24,232 bases of DNA from CAZXIY01 sp964640935. Lineage in GTDB: Archaea; Thermoplasmatota; Thermoplasmata; Methanomassiliicoccales; Methanomethylophilaceae. Below the pieces are notes generated by a model, which saw only the letters and a program-made list of their open reading frames with translations, had not been told where the DNA came from and ran no database searches. Below are positions 21,651 to 24,232 of the stretch, piece after piece (the stretch's first letter is position 1; every line of letters begins with the position of its first letter). The DNA lies in contig CAZXIY010000010.1 of assembly GCA_964640935.1 (NCBI GenBank), forward strand, positions 1 to 24,232. Direction: 5' to 3'. Made by a program: the position numbers and the translations under genes.

Positions 21651-23927
21651 ATGTCAAAGATTCTAATATGCGTTGCGTGGCCGTACGCCAACGGTGCGAT
21701 CCACCTGGGACACTTGGCCGGCTCCATACTCCCGCCCGATATCTTCAGCAGATACAACAAACTTCTCGGCAACGAAGTAATGATGGTCTCCGGCTCCGAC
21801 CAGCACGGGACACCTATAACCGTTACAGCAGAGAAGGAGGGGACAACGCCTGAGATAGTGGCCAACAGATTCCACGAGATAAACAAGAAAGCGATCGAGG
21901 ACATGGAAATAGATTTCTCGCTTTTCACCAAGACACATACTCAGAATCACATCGACACCGTACAGGATGTCTTCATGAACCTCCTGGGCAAAGGCTATCT
22001 TTACACGAAGGAGAGCAACCAGTATTACTGCACGGTATGCAACAAGTTCCTTCCCGACAGATATGTCGAAGGTATCTGCCCGGAATGCGGAGCGGAGAAC
22101 GTACGCGGCGATCAATGCGACACCTGCGGAAAGACGTTCGAGGCCGGCGATCTCAAGAACGCCCATTGCATACACTGCGGTAACGAACCGGAGGTCAGAC
22201 AGACCGAGCACTATTTCCTCAAATTGAGTGCTTTCGACAAACCGCTGATGGAATATCTTGACGGGAAGAAATGGTGGAGATCCAACGTACGTTCGTTCAC
22301 TATGAATTGGCTGAAAGACGGACTCTACGACAGGGCGATCACCAGGGATATGGAATGGGGCGTCCCGGTACCGGTCAAAGGATGGGATTCGAAGGTCATC
22401 TATGTCTGGTTCGATGCGGTCATCGGATACCTCAGTGCTTCGAAAGAATATTCCAAGATCATCGGAAAACCCGATTACTGGAAGGAATATTGGCAGGACC
22501 CCGAGGTCAAGCATTACTACTTCCTCGGCAAGGATAACATACCGTTCCATTCGATAATCTGGCCATCGATCATGATGGGATACGGCGGACTGAATCTTCC
22601 GTATGACATTCCCGCGAACGAATATCTGATGTTCAATGGCGGTAAACTGTCCAAGAGCCGCGGCGGAGCGATCGATGTCCCGTCGGTCCTGAAAACATAT
22701 GACGCCGATGTTATCAGATACTACATCTCCGCCGTAATGCCCGATACGCATGACTCGGAGTTCTCGTGGGAGGATTTCCAGACAAAGGTCAACAACGAGC
22801 TCGTATCCAATATCGGTAACTACTATCACAGGTGCCTGAGCTTTACATGGAAGAACTTCGGCGAGATACCCGCATCCGTAGGCGATGCCGAACAGAAGAA
22901 GATACTCGACGAGGTCAAACGCTCGTTCGATGAATACTGTTCATGCCTGGATGCATGCGATTTCAAGAAAGCGATCAAGGTCGTCATGGATTTGTCGCGC
23001 TTCGGCAACAAATATTTCGATTCGATGAAGCCGTGGGCACTCGTCAAGAGTAACAAAGCCGAATGCGGAAATGTCCTTAACGCGAACCTCTTGCTCGTGA
23101 AAGCTCTCACGATAATGGCCTGGCCGTTCCTTCCGGGATCCTCAGAGAAGATATGGGGATTCCTCGGACAGAAAGGAACGATACTCGAAGGCGGTTACGA
23201 AGGATTGTTCAAGCCGCTCGCTGCCGGACAGAAGCTTCCGGAACCCGTACCGGTGTACAAGAAGGTCGAACTTCCCGAAGAGAAAGAGACCGAAAAACAA
23301 ATCAAGAAACCGGCCGTTGATAATAAGAAGACGGATGATAAAATGGAACAGATCACAGGACCTTTCGCAGATTTCAGAAGACTCGATATCAGGGTCGGAC
23401 AGATCACTTGGATAGACGACCATCCCGATGCGGAGAAGCTCTATCAGCTCAAAGTCGACATCGGCGACGAACAGAGGCAGATCGTAGCAGGATTGAAGGC
23501 CTACTACAAGAAAGAGGAAATGCTCGGAAGGAAGGTGCTCGTAGTCTGCAACCTTAAACCCGCTAAACTCCGCGGCATAATGTCAGAGGGGATGCTTCTG
23601 GCGGCAGACGATGAGGACATCGGAGGCACATCCGTTCTTCTTCTGAAACCGTCCGAGGACATTCCGAACGGGACAAAGATGAACAGCGGTCTCGAGAACA
23701 GAAGTTCCAGGATCGAATACAAGGATTTCACAAAGGTCATATTCAAGGTATCTACGATCTCTGACGGAGCTTTGAAATTCAGCGGAATGCACATCGATCT
23801 CCCGGAAAGAGCACCAGAACGTGTCACCGCCGTCATCGACGGAGATAGCGGCATCGTCCTTTCGGACGGAGGAAAATGTGTTGCGACGGTTGACAGGGAC
23901 ATAAAGGACGGAGCAAACGTCAGATGA
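21651..23927 (+). CDS. metG: Methionyl-tRNA synthetase with C-terminal tRNA-binding domain
   Basis: A 758-residue class I synthetase that charges tRNA-Met. The HIGH signature is HLGH (18-21) and the KMSKS signature is KLSKS (332-336). The connective domain has two zinc knuckles, C127/C130 with C143/C146 and C156/C159 with C173/C176, as in archaeal MetRS. After the anticodon-binding helices and a Lys/Glu-rich linker (about 540-564), residues 565-670 form an EMAPII/Trbp111 tRNA-binding OB fold (DFRRLDIRVGQI, then VVCNLKPAKLRGIMSEGM). About 85 further residues follow, ending in a segment (VLSDGGKCVATVDRDIKDGANV) that resembles the end of the OB fold again. ATG 21651 gives the usual N-terminus; the frame is open upstream to 21489, but that part is non-coding promoter. 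Confidence 0.97.
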   Translation: MSKILICVAWPYANGAIHLGHLAGSILPPDIFSRYNKLLGNEVMMVSGSDQHGTPITVTAEKEGTTPEIVANRFHEINKKAIEDMEIDFSLFTKTHTQNHIDTVQDVFMNLLGKGYLYTKESNQYYCTVCNKFLPDRYVEGICPECGAENVRGDQCDTCGKTFEAGDLKNAHCIHCGNEPEVRQTEHYFLKLSAFDKPLMEYLDGKKWWRSNVRSFTMNWLKDGLYDRAITRDMEWGVPVPVKGWDSKVIYVWFDAVIGYLSASKEYSKIIGKPDYWKEYWQDPEVKHYYFLGKDNIPFHSIIWPSIMMGYGGLNLPYDIPANEYLMFNGGKLSKSRGGAIDVPSVLKTYDADVIRYYISAVMPDTHDSEFSWEDFQTKVNNELVSNIGNYYHRCLSFTWKNFGEIPASVGDAEQKKILDEVKRSFDEYCSCLDACDFKKAIKVVMDLSRFGNKYFDSMKPWALVKSNKAECGNVLNANLLLVKALTIMAWPFLPGSSEKIWGFLGQKGTILEGGYEGLFKPLAAGQKLPEPVPVYKKVELPEEKETEKQIKKPAVDNKKTDDKMEQITGPFADFRRLDIRVGQITWIDDHPDAEKLYQLKVDIGDEQRQIVAGLKAYYKKEEMLGRKVLVVCNLKPAKLRGIMSEGMLLAADDEDIGGTSVLLLKPSEDIPNGTKMNSGLENRSSRIEYKDFTKVIFKVSTISDGALKFSGMHIDLPERAPERVTAVIDGDSGIVLSDGGKCVATVDRDIKDGANVR

Positions 23928-24232
23928 AGGCCGATCTCCACGTACACACGACGTATTCGTCCGATGGAAGGACCACACCGGAAGAGGTCGTGGAGGCCGC
24001 CATTGAAAACGGCGTCGGGTGCGTGGCGATAACCGATCATAACAGTTTCAAAGCCTATTACGATGTCAAGGACAACGGGAAGGTGATCATCGTGCCCGGA
24101 CAGGAGGTCTCCTCCAAGGAAGGGCACATAATCGCCCTCGGCATCGACAAAGAGATCGCAAGGGGCATGGACATCATAGACTCCATCAAAGCGATCCATG
24201 AAGCAGGCGGCATAGCTGTCGCCGCTCACCCT
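23924..24232 (+). CDS. PHP-domain phosphoesterase, N-terminal part
   Basis: An open frame from ATG 23924 runs off the right edge, giving 103 residues. MKADLHVHTTYSSDGRTTPEE is PHP motif I, VAITDHNSF (about 37-45) motif II, PGQEVSS supplies the metal-binding Glu, and the visible part ends in AVAAHP, the start of motif III. It is most like the short TrpH/YciV-type PHP phosphoesterases (3',5'-nucleoside bisphosphate phosphatase family), without proof of substrate. Its ATG overlaps the metG stop codon as ATGA, so it is translationally coupled to methionyl-tRNA synthetase. Confidence 0.85.
   Translation, partial: MKADLHVHTTYSSDGRTTPEEVVEAAIENGVGCVAITDHNSFKAYYDVKDNGKVIIVPGQEVSSKEGHIIALGIDKEIARGMDIIDSIKAIHEAGGIAVAAHP

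Noticed and set aside
21663..22829. 388-codon open frame on the minus strand
   Set aside because: It is fully antisense to metG, whose catalytic and zinc motifs are intact; its length comes from strand-shadow codon bias.
23504..24229. 241-codon open frame on the minus strand
   Set aside because: It is antisense to the metG C-terminus and the PHP gene, both with clear motifs.
1..24232. tRNA or rRNA genes, CRISPR arrays, insertion sequences, attachment sites
   Set aside because: No cloverleaf/T-loop signatures, regularly spaced repeats, transposase motifs or long terminal inverted repeats were seen by eye.

Overview
The window looks like chromosomal DNA from a euryarchaeal/Thermoplasmatota archaeon, most plausibly a Methanomassiliicoccales-type gut or sediment lineage. 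This is inferred from archaeal TATA boxes about 27 nt upstream of many start codons (leaderless genes), an archaeal ABCE1/Rli1, a MetRS with a fused C-terminal tRNA-binding domain, and a four-subunit 2-oxoacid:ferredoxin oxidoreductase of the kind used by strict anaerobes. No methanogenesis gene lies in the window, so the order-level guess is tentative. No tRNA, rRNA, CRISPR array or insertion sequence was recognised, and no gene-free stretch exceeds about 190 bases.

Left part (1-3719): a truncated membrane protein and a nitroreductase, then a DUF5685 protein. Divergent from DUF5685 is a two-gene unit: an 89-residue peptide with nine cysteines in its last 41 residues, and a radical SAM/SPASM enzyme. 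This looks like an undescribed ribosomally made, post-translationally modified peptide (RiPP) locus and is the most interesting item. A small DUF6951-type Cys protein follows.

Middle part (3720-12405): two divergent operons share a 110-bp promoter region. The minus-strand operon encodes an XRE-cupin regulator, two tandem paralogous acyl-CoA synthetases and an ACT-ACT-metallo-beta-lactamase protein; all three junctions are 4-nt ATGA overlaps. The plus-strand operon encodes a MinD/ParA-like ATPase and the ferredoxin, alpha, TPP-binding beta and gamma subunits of a VOR/KOR-type 2-oxoacid oxidoreductase. Together they could interconvert free organic acids, acyl-CoAs and 2-oxoacids, for example branched-chain acid salvage into amino acids, or the reverse as amino-acid fermentation.

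Right-middle part (12406-19470): mostly single-gene units. They are two DHA2-type MFS exporters, a CDF metal transporter with a Cys-rich tail, an unrecognised helical-repeat protein, a PHP-domain protein overlapping a small NIF3-insert/COG3323-like protein, and a CaCA-type sodium/calcium exchanger. Two of these genes have no clear ATG, GTG or TTG start where one is expected.

Right end (19474-24232): ABCE1, a small two-helix membrane protein, MetRS, and a second PHP-domain gene that begins in an ATGA overlap with metG and leaves the window.
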